From positions 43,192 through 107,191 of the forward strand of contig CAXIWQ010000216.1 of the NCBI GenBank assembly GCA_964036275.1: a stretch of 64,000 bases of DNA, given 5' to 3'. Shown here one piece after another: positions 52,701 to 62,505 of this stretch; position 1 is the first letter of the stretch; each line of letters opens with the position of its first letter. Under the pieces are notes generated by a model. The model was not told the origin of the DNA and did not search any database. It saw only the letters and a program-made list of their open reading frames with translations. Made by a program: the position numbers and the translations under genes. The DNA is from Litoditis marina. Lineage: Eukaryota > Nematoda > Chromadorea > Rhabditida > Rhabditidae.

Positions 52701-53775
52701 AGACAAATTAACGCGGTTATTGACTCTTTGCCTTGCAGCTACAGGAAAAAGTTTATACGGCTATCAAGTATGTTGCTCCCAGCTACAAAAACCTAATACG
52801 ACTATCTATTCTGTGGTGCACAGCCACGAAATACGAATTAACGCGGTTATCGACTCATCGGCTTGCAGCTACAGAAAAAAGTTTATACGGCTATCAAGTC
52901 TGTTGCTTTCAGCTACAAAAACCTAATACGACAATCTATTCTGTGGCGCACAGCCACAAAATACGAATTAACGCTGTTATCGACTCTTTGGCTTGCAGTT
53001 ACAGAGAACAGTTCATACGGCTATCAAATCTGTTGCTCCCAGCTACAAAACTTAATACAACTATCTTTCCTGTGGTGCACAACCAGAAAGTACGAATTAA
53101 CGCGGTTATTGACTCTTTGCCTTGCAGCTACAGAAAAAAGTTTATACGGCTATCAAGTCTGTTGCTCCCAGCTACAAAAACTTAATACGACTATCTTTTC
53201 TGTGGCGCACAACCACAAAGTACGAATTGACGCGGTTATTGACTCTGTGGCTTGTAGCTACAGAAAAAAAGCTTATACGGCTATCAAGTGTGTTGCTCAC
53301 AGCTACAAGAACCTAATACGACTGAATATTCTGTGGCGCACAGCCACAAAAGACGAATTAACACGGTTATTGACTTTTTGCCTTGCAGCTACAGAAAAAA
53401 AAAGTTTATACGGCTATCAAGTCTGTAGCTCCCAGCTACAAGAAAGTAATACGACTATCTATTATGTGGCGCACAGCCACGAAATACGAATTTACGCGGT
53501 TATCGACTCTTTGGCTTGCATTTACAAAAAACAGTTCATACGGCTATCAAGTCTGTTGCTTCCAGCTACAAAAACCTAATACGACAATCTATTCTGTGGC
53601 GCACAGCCACAAACTACGAATTAACACTGTTATCGACTCTTTGGCTCGCAGTTACAGAGAACAGTTCATACGGCTATCAAATCTGTTGCTCCCAGCTACA
53701 AAAACTTAATACAACTATCTTTCCTGTGGTGCACAACCAGAAAGTACGAATTAACGCGGTTATTGACTGTTTGCC
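49728..53775. repeat. Higher-order repeat unit A2 (4,048 bp, 31 monomers)
   Basis: Diagnostic variants shared with A1 and A3: GCTCACCAGCTAC (46508, 51210, 55257), GCAGCTAAAG (46468, 51172, 55219) and AAAAGTTAATACGG (46743, 51446, 55493). Its 655 bp block occurs at 53122 and 53776. Confidence 0.93.
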
Positions 53776-56700
53776 TTGCAGCTACAGAAAAAAAGTTTAT
53801 ACGGCTATCAAGTCTGTTGCTCCCAGCTACAAAAACTTAATACGACTATCTTTTCTGTGGCGCACAACCACAAAGTACGAATTGACGCGGTTATTGACTC
53901 TGTGGCTTGCAGCTACAGAAAAAAAGCTTATACGGCTATCAAGTGTGTTGCTCACATCTACAAGAACCTAATACGACTGAATATTCTGTGGCGCACAGCC
54001 ACAAAAGACGCATTAACGCGGTTATTGACTCTTTGCCTTGCAGCTACAGAAAAAAAAAGTTTATACGGCTATCAAGTCTGTAGCTCCCAGCTACAAGAAA
54101 GTAATACGACTATCTATTATGTGGCGCACAGCCACGAAATACGAATTTACGCGGTTATCGACTCTTTGGCTTGCATTTACAAAAAACAGTTCATACGGCT
54201 ATCAAGTCTGTTGCTCCCAGCTACAAAAACTTAATACAACTATCTTTCCTGTGGTGCACAACCAGAAAGTACGAATTAACGCGGTTATTGACTCTGTGGC
54301 TTGCAGCTACAGAAAAAAAACTCATACGGCTACCAAGTGTGTTGCTCACAGCTACAAGAACCTAAGACGACTATATATTCTGTGGCGCACAGCCACAAAA
54401 TACGAATTAACGCTGTTATCGACTCTTTGGCTTGCAGTTACAGAGAACAGTTCATACGGCTATCAAATCTGTTGCTCCCAGCTACAAAACTTAATACAAC
54501 TATCTTTCCTGTGGTGCACAACCAGAAAGTACGAATTAACGCGGTTATTGACTCTTTGCCTTGCAGCTACAGAAAAAAAGTTTATACGGCTATCAAGTCT
54601 GTTGCTCCCAGCTACAAAAACTTAATACGACTATCTTTTCTGTGGCGCACAACCACAAAGTACGAATTGACGCGGTTATTGACTCTGTGGCTTGCAGCTA
54701 CAGAAAAAAAGCTTATACGGCTATCAAGTGTGTTGCTCACAGCTACAAGAACCTAATACGACTGAATATTCTGTGGCGCACAGCCACAAAATACGAATTA
54801 ACGCGGTTATTGACTTTTTGCCTTGCAGCTACAGAAAAAAAAGTTTATACGGCTATCAAGTCTGTAGCTCCCAGCTACAAGAAAGTAATACGACTATCTA
54901 TTATGTGGCGCACAGCCACGAAATACGAATTTACGCGGTTATCGACTCTTTGGCTTGCATTTACAAAAAACAGTTCATACGGCTATCAAGTCTGTTGCTC
55001 CCAGCTACAAAAACTTAATACAACTATCTTTCCTGTGGTGCACAACCAGAAAGTACGAATTAACGCGGTTATTGACTCTGTGGCTTGCAGCTACAGAAAA
55101 AAAGCTTATACGGCTACCAAGTGTGTTGCTCACAGCTACAAGAACCTAAGACGACTATATATTCTGTGGCGCACAGCCACAAAATACGAATTAACGCGGT
55201 TATTGACTCTTTGCCTTGCAGCTAAAGAAAAAGTTTACACGGCTATCAAGTCTGTTGCTCACCAGCTACAAAAACTTAATACGACTATCTTTTCTGTGGC
55301 GCACAACCACAAAGTACGAATTAACGCGGTTATTGACTCTGTGGCTTGCAGCTACAGAAAAAAGCTTATACGGCTATCAAGTGTGTTGCTCACAGCTACA
55401 AGAACCTAATACGACTGAATATTCTGTGGCGCACAGCCACAAAAGACGAATTAACGCGGTTATTGACTCTTTGCCTTGCAGCTACAGAAAAAAAAGTTAA
55501 TACGGCTATCAAGTCTGTAGCTCCCAGCTACAAGAAAGTATTACGACTATCTATCATGTGGCGCACAGCCACGAAATACGAATTTACGCGGTTATCGACT
55601 CTTTGGCTTGCATTTACAAAAAACAGTTCATACGGCTATCAAGTCTGTTGCTCCCAGCTACAAAAACCTAATACGACAATCTATTCTGTGGCGCACAGCC
55701 ACAAAATACGAATTAACGCTGTTATCGACTCTTTGGCTTGCAGTTACAGAGAACAGTTCATACGGCTATCAAATCTGTTGCTCCCAGCTACAAAAACTTA
55801 ATACAACTATCTTTCCTGTGGTGCACAACCAGAAAGTACGAATTAACGCGGTTATTGACTCTGTGGCTTGCAGCTACAGAAAAAAAGCTTATACGGCTAC
55901 CAAGTGTGTTGCTCACAGCTACAAGAACCTAAGACGACTATATATTCTGTGGCGCACAGCCACAAAATACGAATTAACGCTGTTATCGACTCTTTGGCTT
56001 GCAGTTACAGAGAACAGTTCATACGGCTATCAAATCTGTTGCTCCCAGCTACAAAACTTAATACAACTATCTTTCCTGTGGTGCACAACCAGAAAGTACG
56101 AATTAACGCGGTTATTGACTCTGTGGCTTGCAGCTACAGAAAAAAAGCTTATACGGCTACCAAGTGTGTCGCTCACAGCTACAAGAACCTAAGACGACTA
56201 TATATTCTGTGGCGCACAGCCACAAAAGACAAATTAACGCGGTTATTGACTCTTTGCCTTGCAGCTACAGAGAACAGTTCATACGGCTATCAAATCTGTT
56301 GCTCCCAGCTACAAAAACCTAATACGACAATCTATTCTGTGGTGCACAACCACAAAGTACGAATTGACGCGGTTATTGACTCTGTGGCTTGCAGCTACAG
56401 AAAAAAAGCTTATACGGCTATCAAGTGTGTTGCTCACAGCTACAAGAACCTAAGACGACTATATATTCTGTGGCGCACAGCCACAAAAGACAAATTAACA
56501 CGGTTATTGACTCTTTGCCTTGCAGCTACAGAGAACAGTTCATACGGCTATCAAATCTGTTGCTCCCAGCTACAAAAACCTAATACGACAATCTATTCTG
56601 TGGCGCACAGTTACAAAATACGAATTAACGCGGTTATTGACTCTTTGCCTTGCAGCTACAGAAAAAAAATCATGCGGCTATCAAGTCTGTTGCTCCCAGC

Positions 56701-57822
56701 TACAAAAACCTAATACGACTTTATATTCTGTGGCGCACAGCCACAAAAGACAAATTAACGCGGTTATTGACTCTTTGCCTTGCAGCTACAGGAAAAAGTT
56801 TATACGGCTATCAAGTATGTTGCTCCCAGCTACAAAAACCTAATACGACTATCTATTCTGTGGTGCACAGCCACGAAATACGAATTAACGCGGTTATCGA
56901 CTCATCGGCTTGCAGCTACAGAAAAAAGTTTATACGGCTATCAAGTCTGTTGCTTTCAGCTACAAAAACCTAATACGACAATCTATTCTGTGGCGCACAG
57001 CCACAAAATACGAATTAACGCTGTTATCGACTCTTTGGCTTGCAGTTACAGAGAACAGTTCATACGGCTATCAAATCTGTTGCTCCCAGCTACAAAACTT
57101 AATACAACTATCTTTCCTGTGGTGCACAACCAGAAAGTACGAATTAACGCGGTTATTGACTCTTTGCCTTGCAGCTACAGAAAAAAGTTTATACGGCTAT
57201 CAAGTCTGTTGCTCCCAGCTACAAAAACTTAATACGACTATCTTTTCTGTGGCGCACAACCACAAAGTACGAATTGACGCGGTTATTGACTCTGTGGCTT
57301 GTAGCTACAGAAAAAAAGCTTATACGGCTATCAAGTGTGTTGCTCACAGCTACAAGAACCTAATACGACTGAATATTCTGTGGCGCACAGCCACAAAAGA
57401 CGAATTAACACGGTTATTGACTTTTTGCCTTGCAGCTACAGAAAAAAAAAGTTTATACGGCTATCAAGTCTGTAGCTCCCAGCTACAAGAAAGTAATACG
57501 ACTATCTATTATGTGGCGCACAGCCACGAAATACGAATTTACGCGGTTATCGACTCTTTGGCTTGCATTTACAAAAAACAGTTCATACGGCTATCAAGTC
57601 TGTTGCTTCCAGCTACAAAAACCTAATACGACAATCTATTCTGTGGCGCACAGCCACAAACTACGAATTAACACTGTTATCGACTCTTTGGCTCGCAGTT
57701 ACAGAGAACAGTTCATACGGCTATCAAATCTGTTGCTCCCAGCTACAAAAACTTAATACAACTATCTTTCCTGTGGTGCACAACCAGAAAGTACGAATTA
57801 ACGCGGTTATTGACTCTTTGCC
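53776..57822. repeat. Higher-order repeat unit A3 (4,047 bp, 31 monomers)
   Basis: Nearly identical to A2 at +4,047 bp. A visible difference is TTGACTGTTTG near 53764, where its neighbours read TTGACTCTTTG. Confidence 0.93.
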
Positions 57823-59242
57823 TTGCAGCTACAGAAAAAAAGTTTATACGGCTATCAAGTCTGTTGCTCCCAGCTACAAAAACTTAATACGACTATCTTT
57901 TCTGTGGCGCACAACCACAAAGTACGAATTGACGCGGTTATTGACTCTGTGGCTTGCAGCTACAGAAAAAAAGCTTATACGGCTATCAAGTGTGTTGCTC
58001 ACATCTACAAGAACCTAATACGACTGAATATTCTGTGGCGCACAGCCACAAAAGACGCATTAACGCGGTTATTGACTCTTTGCCTTGCAGCTACAGAAAA
58101 AAAAAGTTTATACGGCTATCAAGTCTGTAGCTCCCAGCTACAAGAAAGTAATACGACTATCTATTATGTGGCGCACAGCCACGAAATACGAATTTACGCG
58201 GTTATCGACTCTTTGGCTTGCATTTACAAAAAACAGTTCATACGGCTATCAAGTCTGTTGCTCCCAGCTACAAAAACTTAATACAACTATCTTTCCTGTG
58301 GTGCACAACCAGAAAGTACGAATTAACGCGGTTATTGACTCTGTGGCTTGCAGCTACAGAAAAAAAACTCATACGGCTACCAAGTGTGTTGCTCACAGCT
58401 ACAAGAACCTAAGACGACTATATATTCTGTGGCGCACAGCCACAAAATACGAATTAACGCTGTTATCGACTCTTTGGCTTGCAGTTACAGAGAACAGTTC
58501 ATACGGCTATCAAATCTGTTGCTCCCAGCTACAAAACTTAATACAACTATCTTTCCTGTGGTGCACAACCAGAAAGTACGAATTAACGCGGTTATTGACT
58601 CTTTGCCTTGCAGCTACAGAAAAAAAGTTTATACGGCTATCAAGTCTGTTGCTCCCAGCTACAAAAACTTAATACGACTATCTTTTCTGTGGCGCACAAC
58701 CACAAAGTACGAATTGACGCGGTTATTGACTCTGTGGCTTGCAGCTACAGAAAAAAAGCTTATACGGCTATCAAGTGTGTTGCTCACAGCTACAAGAACC
58801 TAATACGACTGAATATTCTGTGGCGCACAGCCACAAAAGACGAATTAACGCGGTTATTGACTTTTTGCCTTGCAGCTACAGCAAAAAAAAGTTTATACGG
58901 CTATCAAGTCTGTAGCTCCCAGCTACAAGAAAGTAATACGACTATCTATTATGTGGCGCACAGCCACGAAATACGAATTTACGCGGTTATCGACTCTTTG
59001 GCTTGCATTTACAAAAAACAGTTCATACGGCTATCAAGTCTGTTGCTCCCAGCTACAAAAACTTAATACAACTATCTTTCCTGTGGTGCACAACCAGAAA
59101 GTACGAATTAACGCGGTTATTGACTCTGTGGCTTGCAGCTACAGAAAAAAAGCTTATACGGCTACCAAGTGTGTTGCTCACAGCTACAAGAACCTAAGAC
59201 GACTATATATTCTGTGGCGCACAGCCACAAAATACGAATTAA
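57823..59242. repeat. Higher-order repeat unit A4, partial (1.4 kb)
   Basis: Follows A3 up to about 59242, where TTAACGCTGTTATCG replaces the TTAACGCGGTTATTG expected from 55193. The order of subtypes then switches to that of about 47220 onwards, so a recombination breakpoint precedes the insert. Private change: ACAGCAAAAAAAAG near 58878. Confidence 0.88.
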
Positions 59243-59469
59243 CGCTGTTATCGACTCTTTGGCTTGCAGTTACAGAGAACAGTTCATACGGCTATCAAAT
59301 CTGTTGCTCCCAGCTACAAAACTTAATACAACTATCTTTCCTGTGGTGCACAACCAGAAAGTACGAATTAACGCGGTTATTGACTCTGTGGCTTGCAGCT
59401 ACAGAAAAAAGCTTATACGGCTACCAAGTGTGTTGCTCACAGCTACAAGAACCTAAGACGACTATATAT

Positions 59470-59759
59470 TCATGAAAAAGTGGGGCCCAACGACTGTGAG
59501 ATTTGTCTTCTGCTGTGCGCCCTTTAGACAACTACTCTCAAATGGAGCAGCTACTGCTACAGAAACCGAAAAATACTCATGTATAACTGTTAACTACAAA
59601 CATACAAAAGGCGTAAAATATTTTTTCAAACCTGTAAACTAGAATCTGTAAATAACCGAAAAATACTAATATACTCAAGTATAACTGCTCATTACAAACA
59701 TACAAAAGTCGTAAAATATTTTCTCAAACCTGTGAACCAGAATCTACAAGTCACAGCTG
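59470..59759 (+). repeat. Foldback element, left arm (about 290 bp)
   Basis: Reverse-complementary to 59885-60176 with only a handful of differences (for example CCCTTTAG against CCCCTTAG, AAACCTG against AAAGCTG, and an extra G in the GGGGCCC run). Each arm also carries a direct duplication of about 90 bp, starting at CCGAAAAATACT near 59567 and again near 59658. Confidence 0.93.
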
Positions 59760-59884
59760 CGAAAGAGAGAACAACTGTTGAATAATATGCCAAACGTTAT
59801 AGCACCTAGAATTGAAGTAATGACCAAAAACACCAACCATTGTGCACAAAACCAGGAACTCTATAATTGACTACGTTGAATTAA

Positions 59885-60176
59885 CATCTGTGATTTGTAT
59901 ATTCTAGTTTACAGGTTTGAGAAAATATTTTACGACTTTTGTATGTTTGTAATGAGCAGTTATACTTGAGTATATTAGTATTTTTCGGTTATTTACAGAT
60001 TCTAGTTTACAGCTTTGAAAAAATATTTTACGCCTTTTGTATGTTTGTAGTTAACAGTTATACATGAGTATTTTTCGGTTTCTGTAGCAGTAGCTGCTCC
60101 ATTTGAGAGTAGTTGTCTAAGGGGCGCACAGCAGAAGACAAATCTCACAGTCGTTGGGCCCCCACTTTTTCAAGAA
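59885..60176 (-). repeat. Foldback element, right arm (about 290 bp)
   Basis: Inverted copy of the left arm, ending GGGCCCCCACTTTTTCAAGAA. The 125 bp spacer (59760-59884) is unrelated to the arms. A transcript through both arms would form a hairpin of nearly 300 bp. Confidence 0.93.
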
Positions 60177-60239
60177 TTTTTCTCTTTTTGTATACATGCC
60201 GTAGGTATGTGGTTTGATTTGTACGGTGCAGATAAAATT

Positions 60240-61905
60240 GTTTCCTTAATCAACCACTTGTCAAGTATTACCATCATTCGGAAAAAAATATGACGTCAAC
60301 ATTGCAGTTCTAGAAACTTACTTCATCTGCCCTTCAGAATCCCAGAGTACGTCATGTTTGGATGAAGTTTCATCGTGAATTGACCATTTTTAAGAAACTT
60401 CCAGCATTCGAAAACATATTTCACGTCAATTTTTTTGAAAGTTGACGTCATCTGGCCTTCTGATTTCCAGAATAAGTCATATTTAGATAAAGTTTTGTAT
60501 TTCACCGTTAATTGACCCTTTCTAAGATATTACCATCGTTTAAAAATATATGTGACGTCAACTTTGCACTTTTGAAAAATGACGTCATCTGGTCTCCAGA
60601 ATCTCAGAATACGTCACTTTTAGATTGAGTTTCTCCGTTAATTGACCCTTTCTAAAATATCATCATCATTTGAAAATATATGTGACGTCAACTTTGCACT
60701 TTTCAAAATCGACGTCATCTGGTCTCCAGAATCTCAGAATACGTCACTTTTAGATTGAGTTTCTCCGTTAATTGACCCTTTCCAAGATATTATCATCATT
60801 TGAAAATATATGTGACGTCTACTTTGCACTTTTTAAAAATGACGACATCTGGTCTCCAGAATCCCAGAATACATCACTCTCAGATTGAGTTTCACCGTTA
60901 ATTGACCCTTTCTAAGATATTACTATCGTTTGAAAATATATGTGACGTCAACTTTGCACTTTTCAAAATCGACGTCATCTGGTCTCCAGAATCTCTGAAT
61001 ACGTCACTTTTAGATTGAGTTTCTCCGTTAATTGACCCTTTCCAAGATATTATCATCATTTGAAAATATATGTGACGTCAACTTTGCACTTTTAAAAATG
61101 ACGTCATCTGGTCTCCAGAATCCCAGAATAAATCACTCTCAGATTGAGTTTCACCGTTAATTGACCCTTTCTAAGATATTACCATCGTTTGAAAATATAT
61201 GTGACGTCAACTTTGCACTTTTCAAAATCGACGTCATCTGGTCTCCAGAATCTCTGAATACGTCACTTTTAGATTGAGTTTCTCCGTTAATTGACCCTTT
61301 CTAAGATATTATCATCATTTGAAAATATATGTGAGGTCAACTTTGCACTTTTCAAAATGACGTCATCTGGTCTCCAGAATCCCAGAATACATCACTCTCA
61401 GATTGAGTTTCACCGTTAACTGACCCTTTCTAAGATATTACTATCGTTTGAAAATATATGTGACGTCAACTTTGCACTTTTCAAAATCGACGTCATCTGG
61501 TCTCCAGAATCCCAGAATAAATCACTCTCAGATTGAGTTTCACCGTTAATTGACCCTTTCTAGGATATTACTATCGTTTGAAAATATATGTGACGTCAAC
61601 TTTGCACTTTTCAAAATCGACGTCATCTGGTCTCCAGAATCCCAGAATAAATCATTCTCAGATTGAGTTTCACCGTTAATTGACCCTTTCTAAGATATTA
61701 CCATCGTTTAAAAATATATGTGACGTCAACTTTGCACTTTTCAAAAATGACGTCATCTGGTCTCCAGAATCTCAGAATACGTCACTTTTAGATTAAGTTT
61801 CTCCGTTGATTGACCCTTTCTAAGATATTATCATCATTTGAAAATATATGTGACGTCAACTTTGCACTTTTCAAAAATGACGTCATCCGGTCTCCAGAAT
61901 CCTGA
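60240..61905 (+). repeat. Second tandem array, 129-130-bp period, about 13 monomers
   Basis: The landmark GGTCTCCAGAAT starts at 60591, 60721, 60851, 60981, 61110, 61240, 61369, 61499, 61629, 61759 and 61889, a spacing of 129 or 130 bp. The first two or three monomers (60240-60540) are clearly more diverged than the rest, as expected when edge copies escape homogenisation. Two variants alternate in part: CTCAGAATACGTCACTTTTA and CCCAGAATAMATCACTCTCA. Confidence 0.95.
60291..61885. promoter_or_regulatory. Cluster of 16 exact CRE-type octamers TGACGTCA
   Basis: Exact TGACGTCA at 60291, 60443, 60553, 60580, 60683, 60943, 61073, 61099, 61202, 61358, 61461, 61591, 61721, 61748, 61851 and 61878, plus one-base variants CGACGTCA in many of the remaining monomers. 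The octamer is the palindromic binding site of CREB/ATF bZIP factors. The sites are certain; regulatory function is not shown and could be incidental to the repeat. Confidence 0.45.
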
Positions 61906-62224
61906 AGGACGTCAGGAATAGAATACTTCATACTCAAATAAAAGTCACGATGGCATCATATTTCAATTTTCGAGCAAATCGGTAAATGTTACTCTAAGTT
62001 ACAATACAGTTTGAGTTGTCGACCGGACAGAGAGAGTGAGAGAGCGTGCTAAATGGAGAGACGCAGACACGTTCCGAAAAATGTCTATAACTTTGAGTAA
62101 AACAATTTTTTCTTGAATTTTTTTTGCTCCGCGAGTGTTTGAGTAGGTATAACATGTCTTCCACAATTTTCAACGAAATCGGTTGAGTAGAAACTCTTGA
62201 ACTGGGTTTACTTCTCTTGTCACA
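61906..62224. other. Unique right-hand segment of the insert, no gene seen
   Basis: AT-rich sequence with a purine-rich GAGAGAGTGAGAGAG run near 62029. The minus-strand reading frame across 61994-62305 is largely a translation of the adjacent microsatellite (WVGGWV repeats) and is not supported as a gene. Confidence 0.6.
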
Positions 62225-62274
62225 ACCCACCCACCCACTCACCCACCCACCCACCCACCCACACACCCACACAC
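62225..62274. repeat. (ACCC)n / (CCCA)n microsatellite, about 50 bp
   Basis: Imperfect run of ACCC units with ACTC and ACAC interruptions. Pearl/HINE-type elements of bivalves are known to carry a tetranucleotide microsatellite next to their tandem core. Confidence 0.9.
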
Positions 62275-62482
62275 GACGGAAGTTGGCGCTCTTGATGAAG
62301 CGCATGAGGTCATAACTTGGCTCAAACTTAGCCGATTTCGCTCAAATTTGAAACACGGTTAGGGAATTAGCTATAGAAAACAAGTACATCAATAAAAACT
62401 TTGTTTTGCGAATTTCAGCCTTTTTGAGGAGAAACTAAAAAAACGGAAGCGCGCATTAGCCGGACCAAAGACAAATCTCGCA
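62275..62482. other. Unique right-end segment of the insert, no gene seen
   Basis: AT-rich and non-coding as read. It contains the inverted copy of the subterminal 12-mer (AAGACAAATCTC, 62468-62479). Confidence 0.6.
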
Positions 62483-62497
62483 CAGCGCTTCGCGCTG
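62483..62497. other. GC-rich terminal hairpin of the insert
   Basis: CAGCGC, TTC, GCGCTG is a perfect 6 bp stem ending 8 bp before the right boundary (CGCGCGAT). Helitron-group elements end with such a hairpin about 8-12 bp from the 3' terminus. A canonical CTRR end is not present, so a Helentron/HINE variant fits better than a classical Helitron. Confidence 0.6.
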
Positions 62498-62505
62498 CGC
62501 GCGAT

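Larger units (their letters stand above)
35878..59469. repeat. 130-bp satellite, block 8 (about 181 monomers)
   Basis: The longest uninterrupted stretch and the one with the clearest higher-order structure (915-918 bp, 1,440 bp and 4,047 bp units, annotated separately). It stops at 59469, where the composite insert begins inside the sequence TATATTCTG. Confidence 0.97.
59470..62505. mobile_element. Composite 3.0-kb insert, possibly a Helentron/HINE ('pearl')-like non-autonomous element
   Basis: The satellite reads ...CTATATAT up to 59469 and resumes TCTATGGCGCACAGCC at 62506, in phase, matching the uninterrupted version at 47441-47470. The junction can be read as insertion between T and T with no target duplication, or as a 4 bp ATTC duplication (59468-59471 and 62504-62507). 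Parts in order: foldback 59470-60176, short unique linker, 130 bp tandem repeats about 60240-61905, unique segment, (ACCC)n microsatellite, terminal hairpin. A 12-mer GAGATTTGTCTT lies 28 bp from the left end (59498-59509) and inverted 26 bp from the right end (62468-62479). Subterminal inverted repeats, central tandem repeats, a microsatellite and a 3' hairpin are the known layout of HINE/pearl elements. No transposase, Rep or helicase gene is visible. It could instead be two adjacent insertions. Confidence 0.6.

Noticed and set aside
59470..60176. Foldback as a DNA transposon with a clear target-site duplication
   Set aside because: The outer ends are TTCATGAAAAAG and TTCTTGAAAAAG in inverted orientation, but no convincing direct duplication flanks the two arms, so I did not assign a transposon superfamily.
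60323..60505. 60-codon minus-strand frame in the 130 bp tandem array of the insert
   Set aside because: It consists of two diverged tandem monomers, with no start context and no conservation between monomers.
61994..62305. 103-codon minus-strand frame with WVGGWVSGWVG
   Set aside because: The glycine/tryptophan/valine part is the (ACCC)n microsatellite translated; the rest has no recognisable domain.
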